64,000 bases of DNA from Talaromyces rugulosus (taxonomy: Eukaryota; Ascomycota; Eurotiomycetes; Eurotiales; Trichocomaceae). The DNA is taken from positions 1,178,001-1,242,000 of the forward strand of contig NC_049566.1 of the NCBI RefSeq assembly GCF_013368755.1, given 5' to 3'. The notes under the pieces were generated by a model that did no database searches, was not told the DNA's origin, and worked only from the letters and a program-made list of their open reading frames with translations. The first letter of the stretch is position 1, and every line of letters starts with the position of its first letter. The position numbers and the translations under genes were made by a program. Below are positions 9,873-23,540 of this stretch, one piece after another.

Positions 9873-12800
9873 GGAGCCGCTGGTTTTTCCTGTTGACGAA
9901 GCATGAGATGAATGTTAGTCGACGAAAGGAATGGACCTGAGTTAGAGAAAAATAATTGTCCGGTTATTTGCATCTAAGTCTAAATATACCATTTTTCTTC
10001 TGCATGAGTGATCTCGATTAGTAGACGATAGCAATCAAGGCACTATTAAACTGATCCGGTAGTCCAGTGTTAGGATTCCTTAGTACGCCATTGTAATGCA
10101 CATCGAAAATTTCTCATAATATCGTTATTAGATTCAATAAACTGTACGCTGCATATGGACACTACCCATCCTGTATATTGAAGAGCCGCTGAGCAAAGCG
10201 TGAAGTATTGAGTTCCTGACGAGCCAAAACTTCCTATTTCGGAAGGCTACCTGTAGAACGCTGTTGTTGCTGCTCTAGACATTCAAAACGCGTATATCCT
10301 ATAACATTAGAAAATATTCATTATCGTTTCAAGCAATATTGTTTTCAATGGTTTCATATTTTTAAAGGCAGTGTATAAATGACTTTGCACGTGAAATATC
10401 CAGCCGGCGCAATAGAGATTAGTTCAAACAGGGCGCAGCATCCCCGTCGACACTGTGTTCCAGTTAAAAATCCAATAATTTACATAAACTACTATATTAT
10501 TATTATAAAAGAGCAAAAAAAAAAACAAGAAAAAGGTTGATACTATGCGTGACAAAAAGCAACCAATGAAACAAATGCACTGTTTATTATTCCCAAGTTT
10601 GAGAGATCAATCACCAATCCTCCAATGTTAAGACTGTAATTTAGGAGGAATAAGGTTCCACATAATAACGTTATTGTGGACCAATTTCCAGCAATAATAT
10701 TACATAGTTCCATCACCTTAAATTATTTGCCATTAGATGATTCTTTTCCCATGTAGGATTTCGCCATATGGCCAAGTTCTAACAGTCGGTGTGTCGATAT
10801 CTTCCAGATGGCAAGCGGGTACGTACTGAAAAACAAAAAACAGTTACAATACAGAAGGATCTAGCGCTGGTGGGCCCTGTATACAGTAGGTTGATACACG
10901 GGTATCATCGGTACAAACTTTCAAGAAGCCCTAAGTGCACGTCCAAAAACTTGCCTCGTAAGTTTTCTGTTTACTTGGCACGTATCATTAGCTGTTGTTC
11001 TAATCTCTACCGAGTATGCAATGCGACGTGAGTATTAGATTAGGCCTTTGTTGTCTTAAACTCTTGTGTGCCACACATGGTCTTTGCAGATTGATCGACT
11101 ATCAGAGCGGAGCATGTTAAAGAGCTATCGACTCTATAGAGTTACACCTCCCACCGTAAATGCGTACAAACAAAACCACTCGGTAGTCAAATACCCGAGA
11201 ATCCCGCAAAAACACTTCAAGGAAGGTGGAGGAGAAGAATAAAGATTACGTATCCTTCTAAAGGTAGGATTCATTATTCTGGCTACTAGTAGCCTGCGTA
11301 GCGGAACCGATTTTCCGTTTTTTTATTTTTTTTACAAAAAGTTCTCGAATAAAGGGGGATAAGTTTTTGACAATTACTCATGTGATCAATCGCAACATAG
11401 TACCGGAGATCCATGATCCATCAGGTACCAATTGAGACGCAATTCTTAGTAGGGAAACTCGAGTAAAATTAATCGTCTTGATCCTTTCGCTTACAACTAT
11501 CCCGGTCCTCCATAGTACATACCCTTGTCCGTAGAAGCCTAGCCAGGGCCTTTTATAATATGCAACGTTCTATATGGGCTTCCTTTGTACTGGTTTTTTC
11601 CGGGGATCGCGACGTCATCAACACGAGAAGAACTGGGATTTCCGTTTCCGCTTTTGTTGTTGGATTCGGCGGCACTGGGGCTCTAGTAGGCACGGAGTAC
11701 GCCGTATGCATATCAGATAGATGATAATTATCTCCCCGTTAGCTTAAATTTTTTTAGATATCGAGGCCTGAGACATCGCCACACAAAAAAAATGTGGTTA
11801 TTGGAATTTTTTTACATCCATCGGAGTACTCCGTTGAGTTCAAAGTTCGTAGCAAGGTCACCTGGTGAGTTTGTCTCATGTCGATCAGGGCACGATAGAT
11901 CTCCCATGCAGGGTGCCCTGCATAGCGGGCGTCGCCTTGATTTATTTCATTCCCCCCTCTACTCCGTACTCTACGGGGTAATCCCATGTCGATCGTCTGG
12001 TTGTCAGTTCTGCCTCGTGGCACGACAGCCGACTGGCTCTATATCGCCGACCACACACACACGGCCATCATCCTCGAATAATGGTTACATGACTAACATG
12101 AACTGCATGTGTTTTCTAAGCAATGCCAACATACACATCATTCACAATAATATTTCCGTTAAAACTCCGCGTGCACGTACTCTTTACGGAGCAATACCTA
12201 CGTACGCCGTAGGGGTAGTAGTATGGAGAACTCCGTACGTCTGTGCAATAGTAATAATAATAAACGAGCGAGCCAAAATCTTATCCCGTGGATGCAACTA
12301 TCTAGCAAAAAAAAAAAGACTGCCCACTGCAGCTAATACTCATACGGACAGACACATGTGTTAGTATCAGGGTTTCATTCCTGCTCAGTACGTAGTATGG
12401 AGTCACTAGTCCCGTCTAGGTTGAGCAGATGCTACCAAGCTACTAGGATACTAGCCTCTAGGCCGGTAATTGTATTTGCGCATCGTCGCTCGCGCCCACG
12501 TGCATCCATGCAGAGCTCAGGGGAAATCCGCACATTTAGTTCAACTTCTTCTATTGGATTCATCCTGCCACTACCCAGACTTTCCAGGCCGGTTACAGGC
12601 TTAGCCAATAAAGATTCTCCATACGTAGAATACTACTAGAACTACGTACTCTGTACGCTGCTGCTAGCGAGGATATCCGCCCTGACCGATCTACCTCTAG
12701 AAGGATCAGCCTGGTGGAGACGGAAGGATTCAGACAGACTCGTAGTGTGATTATTATCCGAGCAAGAACAGGCAGAGTGTTCCAGTGGCAGCAGTACCAG

Positions 12801-13252
12801 CGGCAAAGGCAACTCGGCTCGCTCAGGCCATGGTCCATCGTCCATTGTCGCCAAGGCCTGGCCTGGATGCTTCGACTCCTCTATCCGCTCCACTGGTTCC
12901 GAGGACTGGCTAATGGAATGAGACTGAGACAATATTTCAACTGAGAGATTTCAAATGTTCATGCTTTCTAACCATAAGATAATTCACTATTTACATTGTT
13001 GCATCAAACAGACAAGACGCCACCAATTGAGTCTAACTTATCGTGTACATCAATTCACAAATGTGACGGAGCAGGGGTATATGGTACATATAGTAAAAGG
13101 CATAACGACGTAAAAAGATCATAACGTGTATCAAATCAAAACTCCAAAAACAAAACAAAAAACAAAAGACAAGCGCCTCATAACCAAAATCATAGTAGTA
13201 TATACATCGTAGAGTTGCTGTTATAAGGTATAGTCAAAAGAAGAGAAAAGTT
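9873..13252. other. 3.4-kb gene-free region
   Basis: AT-rich, with no protein-like frame. It contains a dyad around AATAACGTTATT at 10664-10675 and, from about 11.69 kb on, repeated copies of a TACTCCGTA/TACGGAGTA motif (for example 11692, 11822-11833, 11961, 12230). The last part is the 3' flank of the C2H2 regulator. Confidence 0.55.
10664..10675. repeat. Palindrome AATAACGTTATT within a larger dyad
   Basis: Perfect 12-bp palindrome flanked by GGTTCCACAT on the left and GTGGACC on the right, so an imperfect dyad of about 29 bp. No function is evident. Confidence 0.4.
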
Positions 13253-15981
13253 TCAAAAGCTCCACATGCCCTTGATGCCACCATGGGCACCCCGGGGTTC
13301 GGAGAGACGTGCGAGAACTTGGTCGCCTTCGTTCAGCAAGCCGCCGATGCGAGCCTCGCGGAACCGAGACACTCGGATGAATTTCAACAGTGGCGTTGTG
13401 TTGCATCTGAGCAGAGGTGGAATGTGATTGCGCGAGACATGCTCCCACATTGGCGCCAACGTTATCATGTTGTAAATATACGCCCGAGACAGTCCAGCAA
13501 CGTCGTCATCAGCGCTTTGTGCCGGATAATTGTTAGGTTCGAATCCGTACGCCCAACAGATCAGAGCACAAATGTAAATACTCCAATTTGTTTGCAGCAT
13601 GTTCGAAGCGCTAGACCGTGGAGGTGCTGGCAGGAAATTGTTCCACTGTGCCGGCGTTGCCGATATTGATAAAAGTACGTCGGGATCATCGACAATGTAA
13701 CGCAGCGCACGTACCGCGTGCCAGACCGCCTTCTTCACGTCTTCCGTGTCAGAGACCCACTGTCGAAGAGCAATCTTGGCGCTTCGGAAGTCCCCTTCAT
13801 GGGCAAGCTTTTGGTTGAAGAGCCATGATTCTCCGCTGACACTTAATAAAGTATGAACCGGAGTGTATCGAGTAGCAAGCATTGTGTGGACAATGAAGAG
13901 TGTTCGCGCATGAGGTGAAGCTACTATGGGAGTGTCACCAGCCGCATCTTCCAGCGCGGTGAATCCACGTAGTGAGCTCTCCGGGTCCCCACCCTGTGCA
14001 CGTCCGGATAATCCGTAAGCAACAAGTAAAGATGATTGGAAAGTGTCAATCTGATCAGGGCGGAGTCCCGAATGTTGATTGAAACTAGCAGCGGCAGTAG
14101 CCAGTGAAACCGGGATGTAGGATCGCGCCGACACTAACCAGTCGCCTGGATTGTTGCTCTCCCACAGGTCTGAGGCGCAAGGGAAAGGAATGTCCATCAT
14201 GCGCGAGTTTGACTGCCATGCATTGGCTGGAGCGGAACTGGGCTGTAGCAGCACAGGAGGCTGGCCAAATAACGCAGACTGTTGAATATCAAGAATAAAG
14301 GCGGCTTGCAAAACACGACGGCGGGTTTCGTGTTCGGCCCAAAAGTTCTGCGCACTTTTCAGTGCTTCTGGAGGAAACTGGGCGGGTAATGTGTTCAAGA
14401 CAGCCAGAGGGTTCACATGCACCCAGTGCCTGTCCTGTATGAAACTGCCATAGAGACTCCGAAACCGATGCGATATCTGCACATCTGCTTTCCGAGACGT
14501 AAACTTTGACAGGAATTCAAGCAAAAAGACGGTTTGGATATCAGCCACACGAGAGCGGCTGGTAATTGGGGATCGTTTAGCGAGAAGTTTTAAACAGGCC
14601 TCTAAAAGAGACAGAGAATACTCCTTGGAGTTGGGGCGGGTGTCATATTGCGAGCCAATCGCAACCATGGCCCCGGCCATCAACGGACTGGGCTTTGTTG
14701 CGAGAAAAGTAGGGCGATGAATGATGGGGAAAAGGGGATGAAAATGCTGCCAATAATACTCAAAACAATCTTGCCACTTTAGAGTGTCCAAGATCTCCAT
14801 GCTGTCGGTTCCGGAAACGACGCCTGGCGCTGAAGTAAGTTCTCTTCGTAGTGCATACCATTCATCCCGACCCACGTGGGAGAGCTGTACTGGGGAATGC
14901 TCTTGAGGCAAGTTAGTCTCGAGTACGTGGGTGGTTTTGCACCTAGAGAGGAAGGTTCACCTACTGGCTGGATCATCTGGTGCCCATCCATGGCAACGGG
15001 CATCATGTTGGGAGCAGGAACAATGTCAACACCATCCCATTCGCGCGATGTAGGCAGCTGGAGAGGGGAGGCGGCCAGATCATGGTAAGCATATGGCTCC
15101 ATGACTGAAGTTGGGGCAGATGGTGGGTGTGGCATGACATAGTCGGAGGCCGGCGAGCCACAGGTCTCTGGAGACGAGTAGAAAGGCATGTCGTCTGAAG
15201 AATCACGAATGTGGCTTCCAAAGACGGTTGGGCGCGGCTGGAAGGGGATCTCCATGCCACTCCAGGGCAGGGCAAGGTCGCTGCCGAGGTCCGGGTGGAT
15301 AGCGCCTCCAATGACAGGGCTACCGACAGACATGGGAGTCGACACCTGGCTGGTGGGATAGGAAGCAGAGCTCACATCCAGCGGCATCGAGGTGACCATG
15401 CTGTTGGGGACGGAAGTGATGGTGGTTTTGCCCTGGGGTCTCCATGAGCGGCCGCTAGCACTGTCTGATTGGCCGTCCAGTTCGCTAGATAAGCGGTTAG
15501 CAGCTACCGGGGAGATAAGAATGCTATCGGGGGAGACATACTGTCGCTCCATATGGCGAGCCAGAAGGTCGGAGCGATGGAAGGCCTTTCGGCATCCGTC
15601 GTAGGTGCAAGGGAAGGAAGCCTCCGGGTTGTGGTTCAGCTCATGGCGGCGGCGGTGCTCGGCACGAGTGAAGACCTTGTTGCAGCCGGGAAACTCGCAA
15701 GCGTGCACACGCTTGCCCTTCTTGGCCTTGCTGATGCGGTGAGTAGTGGGCGTGTAAGTGATGGGCAGAGGAATTTCAGCCATTGTGTTTGCGCGGCGCA
15801 TTGTGTTAGAAGGAGCAGAGGTGGGAGCAGGCGCACGAGCAGCCAGACGATGAGACGACTCTTGGGGAGACGAGGCCGAGCTGTAGGCAGTCGAGGTCGA
15901 CGATGCAGCGGACAGCGGACGGCCAATGCTTGCTCCGTGGTGGTATGGTGAGTAGTTGTAACCGATGAGCTCCCTGTCCAT
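13253..15981 (-). CDS. C2H2 zinc-finger transcription factor with fungal-specific regulatory domain
   Basis: Nuclear regulator with two N-terminal C2H2 fingers and a C-terminal fungal_trans-type domain. The first in-frame ATG is 15981 (MDRELIGYNYSPYHHG); the frame is open further upstream but has no ATG. Finger 1 is CEFPGC(x12)HELNH. Finger 2 is complete only if a 57-bp in-frame intron at 15485-15541 (gtatgt...gctaac...ctag) is removed, giving CTYDGC(x12)HMERH. A second intron at 14890-14942 (alternative acceptor at 14902, same frame) gives 872 aa. The middle is Ser/Pro-rich. The second half has fungal-regulator sequence (DCFEYYWQHFHPLFPIIHRP, then PLMAGAMVAIGSQYD), like the ADR1/Klf1-type class. 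Targets are unknown. Large gene-poor flanks on both sides would suit a regulator with a big promoter. Confidence 0.85.
15485..15541 (-). other. Probable 57-bp in-frame intron inside zinc finger 2
   Basis: Donor gtatgt, branch gctaac and acceptor ctag are all consensus. Removal changes HMERQY to HMERHELD and so supplies the fourth zinc ligand. Because 57 is a multiple of three and contains no stop, simple ORF calling reads straight through it. Confidence 0.85.
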
Positions 15982-16240
15982 GAGCGAAAGCTTGAATAGC
16001 GACGGGCTTTTGAGGAGTTGTTGTTGTTGTTGTTGATGATGATGTTGATGTTGTTGGGAGGAGAGTATTGGAAGCTTTGAGCTTTGAGAAGAGGGAGTGT
16101 GACTACTTTGGGTCAAGAATTGGTCGCAGGAAGGAGCGATGGTGGTGATGGAGAGGAAGGAGCAAGATGGGGAGCAGCAGGAGGAGGGGGGGAAGGAGCG
16201 ATTATTATGTATCGCGACATGTCCGGCAGTAAGCACTGTG
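15982..16240 (-). promoter_or_regulatory. 5' leader of C2H2 regulator with CAA/CAT repeats
   Basis: On the minus strand about 16016-16053 reads as CAA/CAT triplets immediately upstream of the ATG. It looks like a poly-Gln/His tract in the open frame, but no ATG precedes it, so it is more likely an unstructured CAA-rich 5' UTR. An upstream exon with its own ATG would change this. Confidence 0.5.
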
Positions 16241-18454
16241 AAGATGCTAAACTGCTAGTAATGCTATCGGACTATGATTGTCGATCGCAAGAAGCGGGAC
16301 CCTTCATCTCTGGAGGGTTGTCGAAACGTGGGCGCGAGAGCAAGGCCGGCACGCAGAGCCCTGCAGCGCGATGCTTTAGCGGTTTCTTGATGATCCCCGT
16401 ATGCAGGTCACGACAGTACGGGATGGGGCTGTACAGTACGGTACAATACATGGACGGCCTGAAGTCTCTTTTTCTATGCGGCTGAGCGCCGATTACGTAC
16501 GATTACCACGGCAGGCCGCGCCCCACCCCACCAACTCCAGCCGTGCTGGGAGAGAGAGGAGCGGCTGGAGCGGGGCTGCTCGCGCCCGTAATTTATTCCG
16601 GTATGTACTTACTCCGTACTTACGTACGCGACACGGCTGCCGAAATACGCCGTCAGCCCGCTAGTATGCAGCCGTTCGTGCTGACGATAGTTCGCAGTGC
16701 TATCCTTTCCCTTTGGAAACTTGGGTGATACAGGACTGGGGAGTCTAAATTAAGATAGGACTAGACTCCTCGTCGTTTGGCTTTTAGTACTAGTACTAGT
16801 ACTGAGTACCCTAGATAGTAGGTATCACCATCCTTATATTAATTATAATTTATTACCAGTGGAGACGCTGATCTGGAGAAGCCGCTGGCAACAGTTGTTG
16901 GTTTAATGGCGCTTGTCATTGGCCCAGTGGGGAGGTGGCTTTTTTTGGCTGCCAACACGTTGGCGAATCTCCCGAAATAGCGTCAGCCTGATAACACAAT
17001 ATTGCTTGATGCAGCGGCAACTGGGATGATTGGCGCGTGTTGTGTTGACTGCGGCAAGGGAAACTCAATGTGCATTTCAGCTTTGGCGCAGCTGACTGAG
17101 ATTGGCTGCGTGCTCGGGCTCAGCCTGGAGAGATATTTATAAATCACAATTTAAGAATGAATAAGCTCGTATTGTTCTATTCTTGATCCTACGTACAGCC
17201 ATGATTCATCGCCCTGCCAATCAGGAAACACTACATATAATATAGTATATTCGATAATACTATTGTCAAAACAAGAATAAAGAATAAAGAATACACTGTT
17301 CAAGATGGGCTAATTATAGCTACATGGTATATAGTATATATGGACTCCGTACTAGTGCTCGCAATCTATTCTATTATGGTAACAGTAATAATATATTATT
17401 CTAATATACTACTACTCCGTACTCCATACTCTATAATCACATTCTATAATTATACCCGCCTGAGCGCAGCATACACAGCACATGAGTGCTAGTGTACGGC
17501 CTGACTCGAAACGAACGGCGGTTGCTTCTCTTGGCCATTTGTCATGGCGCCTTGCCGATCCCTGTTTCCGTGTTGGGCCATGTCGGACGATCGCCCACCC
17601 CAAAAGGGGAAAGCGCGCCCACGGTGTAATACATATTACAGTCCCACCAGATAAACGCCAGCCATTGGTCCAATCGTATAGAACAAGGGTGGCTGGGCCC
17701 CACTTGCTGCCCAGCTGGACCACACAGACCCCTGACGGATGCCGAAGATAGTAACAAGTTCTACTAACAGGAGCTAACAACCAAATTTCCCGCTTTGAGT
17801 ACGTACCTGTTTCGTGCATACTTGGAGTAAGAATATTACTATGATGATGTTTCTTACCTCCACATATTAATATCTCCAGGTGGATAATAATACTAAGTAT
17901 CAGTAATACAAGGTGGAGAGCCAAGGTGTTGTATGTGGGGAGATTAGTTATTACCGCCCTTGCTAGAGTTAGTAGAAAATTAAAACTAACGCTAGGCGTT
18001 TAATTCGAGTTCTTCTTGTCTTCTCGACACACCAGACTGCAGAGTTCGAGCACGCAACTAATGCGAGGTTCTCCCGTTTTTTTTTTTCTTTTTCCTGCCG
18101 TTTGTCGTTTGTTGGCATGTGGTGTAACTACGTAAACCCTGGTTGTACCGAGAAGAAATATGCCGTACCAAGACTGCATTCCATGCTTACTTGGTCTGGG
18201 CAAATCCTGATACAGTTGCCAGTGCGACCTACGTAATGGATGGATTTAAACGTGATGTCAAAGACTCAAATGGCAGGGATGCCGCTCCTGCAAAGTGCCG
18301 CTTTGGGCCTAGCATGGAAGGATTGCAGCCTTTTCCATCCTTCATTCTCCAAATTGACCGAGGGCCCCACTGCGGATCAGCCCACGTGTTACATGATTGG
18401 ACCGACTGCTCGGCTCTCCGTCGGCTCTCGTTTGGAACTGCGACCTTGTTAGTC

Positions 18455-18464
18455 GTCACGTGAC
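18455..18464. promoter_or_regulatory. CACGTG-type palindrome GTCACGTGAC
   Basis: Perfect 10-bp palindrome of Cbf1/bHLH type in a gene-poor region. It is more than 2.4 kb from any recognised start, so no target can be assigned. Confidence 0.35.
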
Positions 18465-21400
18465 CCGGGCCTAGCCCAGGTGCCGAATCCTTCGCGCGGA
18501 ATGAGGAACACTAAGAATTGCAACCGTGAAAGTTGAAACGGCAATGGCGATGAAACTCGTACCACTCTTTCTATTATGAAGAATCTCTATTATTATATAA
18601 AATTATTGCATTTCATTACTCCGTGCAATGACATGATTGGTATCGGTGACTTTTGCCCATATACCCGGGGCAGGGTTCATAGTCATACGACACACATCTA
18701 CTCCATAGCTGGGACAGATTCGGCATGGCCAATGGCGACATTTGGGCTAGCGATTCGGTGTTTTTGCAAGTCCATGGAACCCCTACTGAATAGTAAACAG
18801 TTGGTCGGGGGTTTCTTTCTATCCGTATGGAGCACTCCCATCCATCATGATCATACTTGTCGTGTTGCCGGAAACGGCAGGAGTTCTACTGACTCATGTG
18901 TTATTTGACTTTACTTTCTCCTTTCAATAATGGCAGTCTAGTTAATCGGTTGCAGGCCAAGGATTCGTGGTACGTACGGGGTAGACCCACTTGCATCTTC
19001 CGGCGATTGGCCGATCAACAGCTTCATTATCGAGGCATTCCCACTATGGCGCTAGTTAGTAACTAGCAAAGTGGTTTATGGATTTCTGCCGAGTCATTTG
19101 TTCACGCAGTGGCAAAAAAAAAAGACCATCTCGAGTCGGAGCTTTATCGACCAGTGTCTTCCGAATCATTTTTAAGTTTTTAGTAAATAGTAAATGGTAG
19201 GCCTGAAACAGAGCTTATCCTAGGAACCATGGAACCTGATCGATCGGCTTGGCCCAGCACGTTGGTTCTGGATTGTGAGGACCTTGGAGTCAACATTCGA
19301 GCTCTTCTATCCAAATTACGCGTAAAAATCAATTGACAAAGTGGTCGGAGAGCAGATTCCACATTAACATCGTAAGAGCTAAAACATTTGAGCCATAATG
19401 TTCAGTAATCAGATATTTGCGACTATCATTTGCGCCATACTACCCCATGTGTCATGTGTATATATGTACAAACCTTATTCGGGTTTGAAGTTTGGCTCTC
19501 TAAGCTAGCAACCACGGTTAAAATGCCAACTGATTCACCTGGTTATCATGATTAACGTTTATGCTATCACTTGATCAATTCCTTGGTGACGAAGGAATAA
19601 CGGCGTATTACTTTCCCATTATTTTATTACATAATATAGTCGCTCTAAAAGATGAGACTCTTCTTCAGGCAAAACAGATAAGCATGTGGCTTGCAAGGTT
19701 CTTTCTATCTGGCCAATCATGTCAGAGACTGCGCTATTGGCTCTATTCCACGGTATAGAGCCTGACTTTGTATATACAGACTATTACTATTGCCAGTCAT
19801 GTAGAATATACAGCATTGCCAAAATAATATGCAAACGCTAAATATTGATTAAGATGCATGTCATCAACAGTTGACACATTCAGAGCTAGATCATACGAGG
19901 CATATGCTACGGGGTAGTACTGTCACCTGCACGCCGCAACGCCACTGACAAAGGGTGGCACAAAAACCAACACCACAAGGAATCACCCCAGCAAGGATAC
20001 ATTCCAGCATTGTTAGCATCTATCACACTCCATATTATTATTAATTGCATCTAGAATATTCCTATATACTTTAACAGGAATGATTCCACAGTCATCATTA
20101 CCATCAGGGATACGCAAGTACAGAGTATCAGTATGGATTGTCTCCCTCGTGTTCCGAGTATGTATATCCGCATCTAAAAATAGCAAAAGCTTCGACGGTA
20201 CATCTCAGATAATTGAGTGGCAATAATAGTTACCTCGATGCGCCAGATGACCCTAACCATCCGCAGTTAACCTGCACTCCGTGTCTGGGGCGTGCATGAT
20301 ACCGTTGTTTCATATCAAGCCGATCAGCCGGTGGCGCTCGGCAGCATGCTGCTTCTTTTGAATACTTCCAACAATGAACTGCTGTCTACGCAAGCGTTCA
20401 CTCTTCTTTGTCCAGTGTCGGGTCTCGACAGGAGGACCGGGAACTACATGCATCGGCGATCGCTTCCACAAGCAGTAACCCGACATGCCAAGGCCACCTC
20501 CTGGGGGACGATGTAACTGTTGGCTGGTTTTATTCGGTACATACATATGATGCCTGCCACACTTTAATTGTTCGATTAAGTTTCTAGAAGGTCAAAGCAT
20601 GGCGATAACGAATATTCCGTACGGAGTCCGTAGTCCATCCTCTAGTAACAATACTCTAGTAACGTACTAGTTGTCCTAGTCGTCTCTTGTTGCCGTGTGT
20701 GGCTTGGATTGTCGCGCAGATCTGTTGGTGCACGTAGCAGATGATGACCGTAATGCATTTACTGATACTAATGGCGGGGCTAATCTGCAAGGTTATCGGC
20801 TCCTTGGCAAACACCAGTCTTGTGTGGGGTGGTATTGTAATCTATCTGCATCTGTGATTAGTCGGACCGGGTGTGCCTGAACTCGAAATGGAAACGAGCC
20901 GAACTTGTTCTAATAATTGCGACACGCCTGCTGCCACTATTGGCTCCTGCATGATAAGCCCCGCAATGTGGTCCAATTTTGGAAACATTCCAGAAACATT
21001 CTTCCCGCCCATGTGACCCCCTTCCAGGACCCACTATACTCTGTACTACTTGAGTCTTGACAGTACTAGTACGTACTACCCTAGTTAGTATTAAGTAGTA
21101 ACTACTGCCAAGTTCTTCCATGCGTCACCACCACATTCCCGATTCGGCGCCTTGGCCGATCGAACAGGGATTCTCGAGAGTCTTGTCTGACCCTGCAGAA
21201 GACGCTCGCTGTTACACAGTTGGTCATCATGCACATATTGGCAAACGTGGTTCAGAGTAGATAGATCCCCGGGTTAGTAGTTAACATCGCCGACTTTGAA
21301 CTTTGAACTTCGGCCTATCATGCGAAAAAGCTTCTCGATTATCATTGGCCGTTGATGAGAATAAAGATAAGGTCGCCCGTTAAAGGCATTACTGTTATTA

Positions 21401-22079
21401 TTTTGCTGAATTGGACTTGAACTGTGGTTTTACTACAAAGTATAATCGAGTTTGAACTGACAACGAAAGCCTTGTCAAAATCCTCCCATAGCCGTATCCC
21501 TCACTTACATCCTCCCTTCTGTGTCGAACTGGGAAGACCGGAGCAAATGCGTGAACGCTCCTCGTTTTCTGATTTGCTGCTGATTGTGATATTTATCAAA
21601 CTTTGCGCCAAAATGATCAGCAACAACAACTCAGTTGCTTATCGCAATAAATTGCGTCACGACTATCCATTCTCACTAGTAGTAGTACTCTCCCCGCCAA
21701 CAAGTTCGTTTTTATCTTACGTGTGTCGTATATTTTTTTTCTTTGCGTGCTCCGTGCTCCAGACCAATGGGTAATTTCAAACCATGCGTGCATGATGTGT
21801 GTTGGGCGGTGAACTGTTGTACGTAGTACTAACCAACTACGATACTAGCGATCGTCGCTTTCCCGCCTTGTTGATGGTCCTTTTTTGTCAACTGATCGTC
21901 AGGCCCCTCGCGAACTATCGAATGACTTGCCCAAGTACATTCGAGAAAACTTCTAATTCGCTGGCTTGCCCGTTTTTTTTTCTTGCTCAGGAGTCTTTAC
22001 TCTTGAGAGAAAGAATAGTTCATCGGCGCTCTCCGGTGGGAACAGCGACCACATGTCGACATTCGGGCATACTATGTTG

Positions 22080-22106
22080 TTTTTATTTTTATTTTTATTT
22101 TTATTT
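22080..22106. repeat. (TTTTTA)n microsatellite
   Basis: About four and a half tandem TTTTTA units, followed by a T-rich stretch. Simple sequence in gene-poor DNA. Confidence 0.7.
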
Positions 22107-22931
22107 TTTCTTTGGCAGAGAGATTGGGAATCCTTCCTCCCCTTCGTATCTCTCCCATTTTCACTTGATCGATGGTTTTTTTTTCGTATAGATCCTAGCC
22201 TCGTATAGACAAAATAATATCACGCTGGCAGGGATATCGGAGGGATACCACAACGTTTTCCTTGGGCTGCCTCTCGTATATCATTAGGACAATATTATCT
22301 GTCGGACGTGAGTCCTGACAGAGGTAGTTTAGGAATAACCTTCTTTTTCGTTGGTTATTATTATTTATTATTGCTTATTCTCCTGTGGCTGCACTCGCTG
22401 CACGCCAAGTTTCAAAATATGCTTGGTTACTCGCCGCTGGTAGCAGGTAAGTCAGCCGTAACTGTACGAGCTGATAATAGATCATATTAATGAATAATAA
22501 TAATAATTTACTCCGTACGCTTGTGTGACAAGGTTTTTTTTTTTTTTTTTTCCCCAACTTCGCATGCCTTCTCCAATAGGAAAAAAATATATAATTCCTT
22601 GTTTTTTTTGGCTTGGCTTGGCGTGGCTTATAAAATATAATTAGGAAGTCAATTCGCATTGGTGCTGACCGCTTGATCAGTGGGTAATAATAATCCCTCC
22701 CGTCAACACCACCACCACACCCATAATTTATACGTACACATTTACATAATGGAAAATAATGATTGCACGTGGGCTGACCATTACGTGGACACTCCAGCTC
22801 GGGATTTGGATGATTCTATAGTAGAGTGTATTAATTTTGAACACGTTTTTTGATAATATTAATTTGTAATTGTTATCTTATATTTTTACATGCATTAGCA
22901 GCAACACTTGAGCGCTTTTGATAGTGGGAGA

Positions 22932-23540
22932 ATATCAAATTGATATATTTAATGCAACATTTGAAGCATAGTGGATATCATAATTTCTAAATGTTATGAT
23001 AGAACATTGAAGTTTTACATATATTTATCGCGTCGATACCAATTGGCATTAACCAAACACTGAATATATTTGTTCTAATAGAGGATACATTGCATCGCTG
23101 GACATTATCGACATCTACTGTTATTGATCAACTGATGTCGAAATACTTTCCTGTCGTTTTCTTGTCTCCGTAAATCAAGCAGTTCCTCTAAGAATAAATG
23201 GATTAAGATGCTCAGTTTAGTGATGGCATCCATTGCCTACCAGCGGTGCGATTTGAATACATAGTATAGATTCCTCAAGTTTTGACGTGAAGCGCCATTG
23301 AGATATTGGCACTTCAAAATTAAAACCAATAGGGATTTAAAAACATTGAACAGTTAAGGGGAGATGTTGCATATACAAGCGCTATATCAATTGATATTAA
23401 CTCTAGTATTTATATATGTATTGATGATATATATATGCATCACCAACCCACTGGTCAATCATGCAATGTTAGCCAATTGATATCAAACAACAACTGATCT
23501 TGAGGACGTCAAGACAGTTATCAATTGATCAATTGATCAA
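22932..23540. repeat. Cluster of AATTGATAT-type palindromes
   Basis: Within about 600 bp are ATATCAAATTGATAT (22932-22946), ATATCAATTGATAT (23384-23397), TTGATATCAA (23477-23486) and TTGATCAATTGATCAA (23525-23540). All are perfect or near-perfect dyads sharing a TCAATTGA core or its half. The cluster lies 3' of the F-box-like gene. Confidence 0.5.

Noticed and set aside
11792..12364. 190-codon plus-strand frame
   Set aside because: Composition looks random, it overlaps palindromic motifs, and no homology is recognised.
13541..13560. GGTTCGAATCC-like tRNA T-arm
   Set aside because: It lies inside the C2H2 coding sequence, and no cloverleaf can be drawn around it.
15982..16236. Upstream extension of the C2H2 protein with a poly-Gln tract
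   Set aside because: The open frame there has no ATG; the CAA repeats are more likely 5' UTR unless an upstream exon exists.
17412..17924. 170-codon minus-strand frame in the gene-poor block
   Set aside because: No recognisable domain, and no leader or splice context; consistent with chance.
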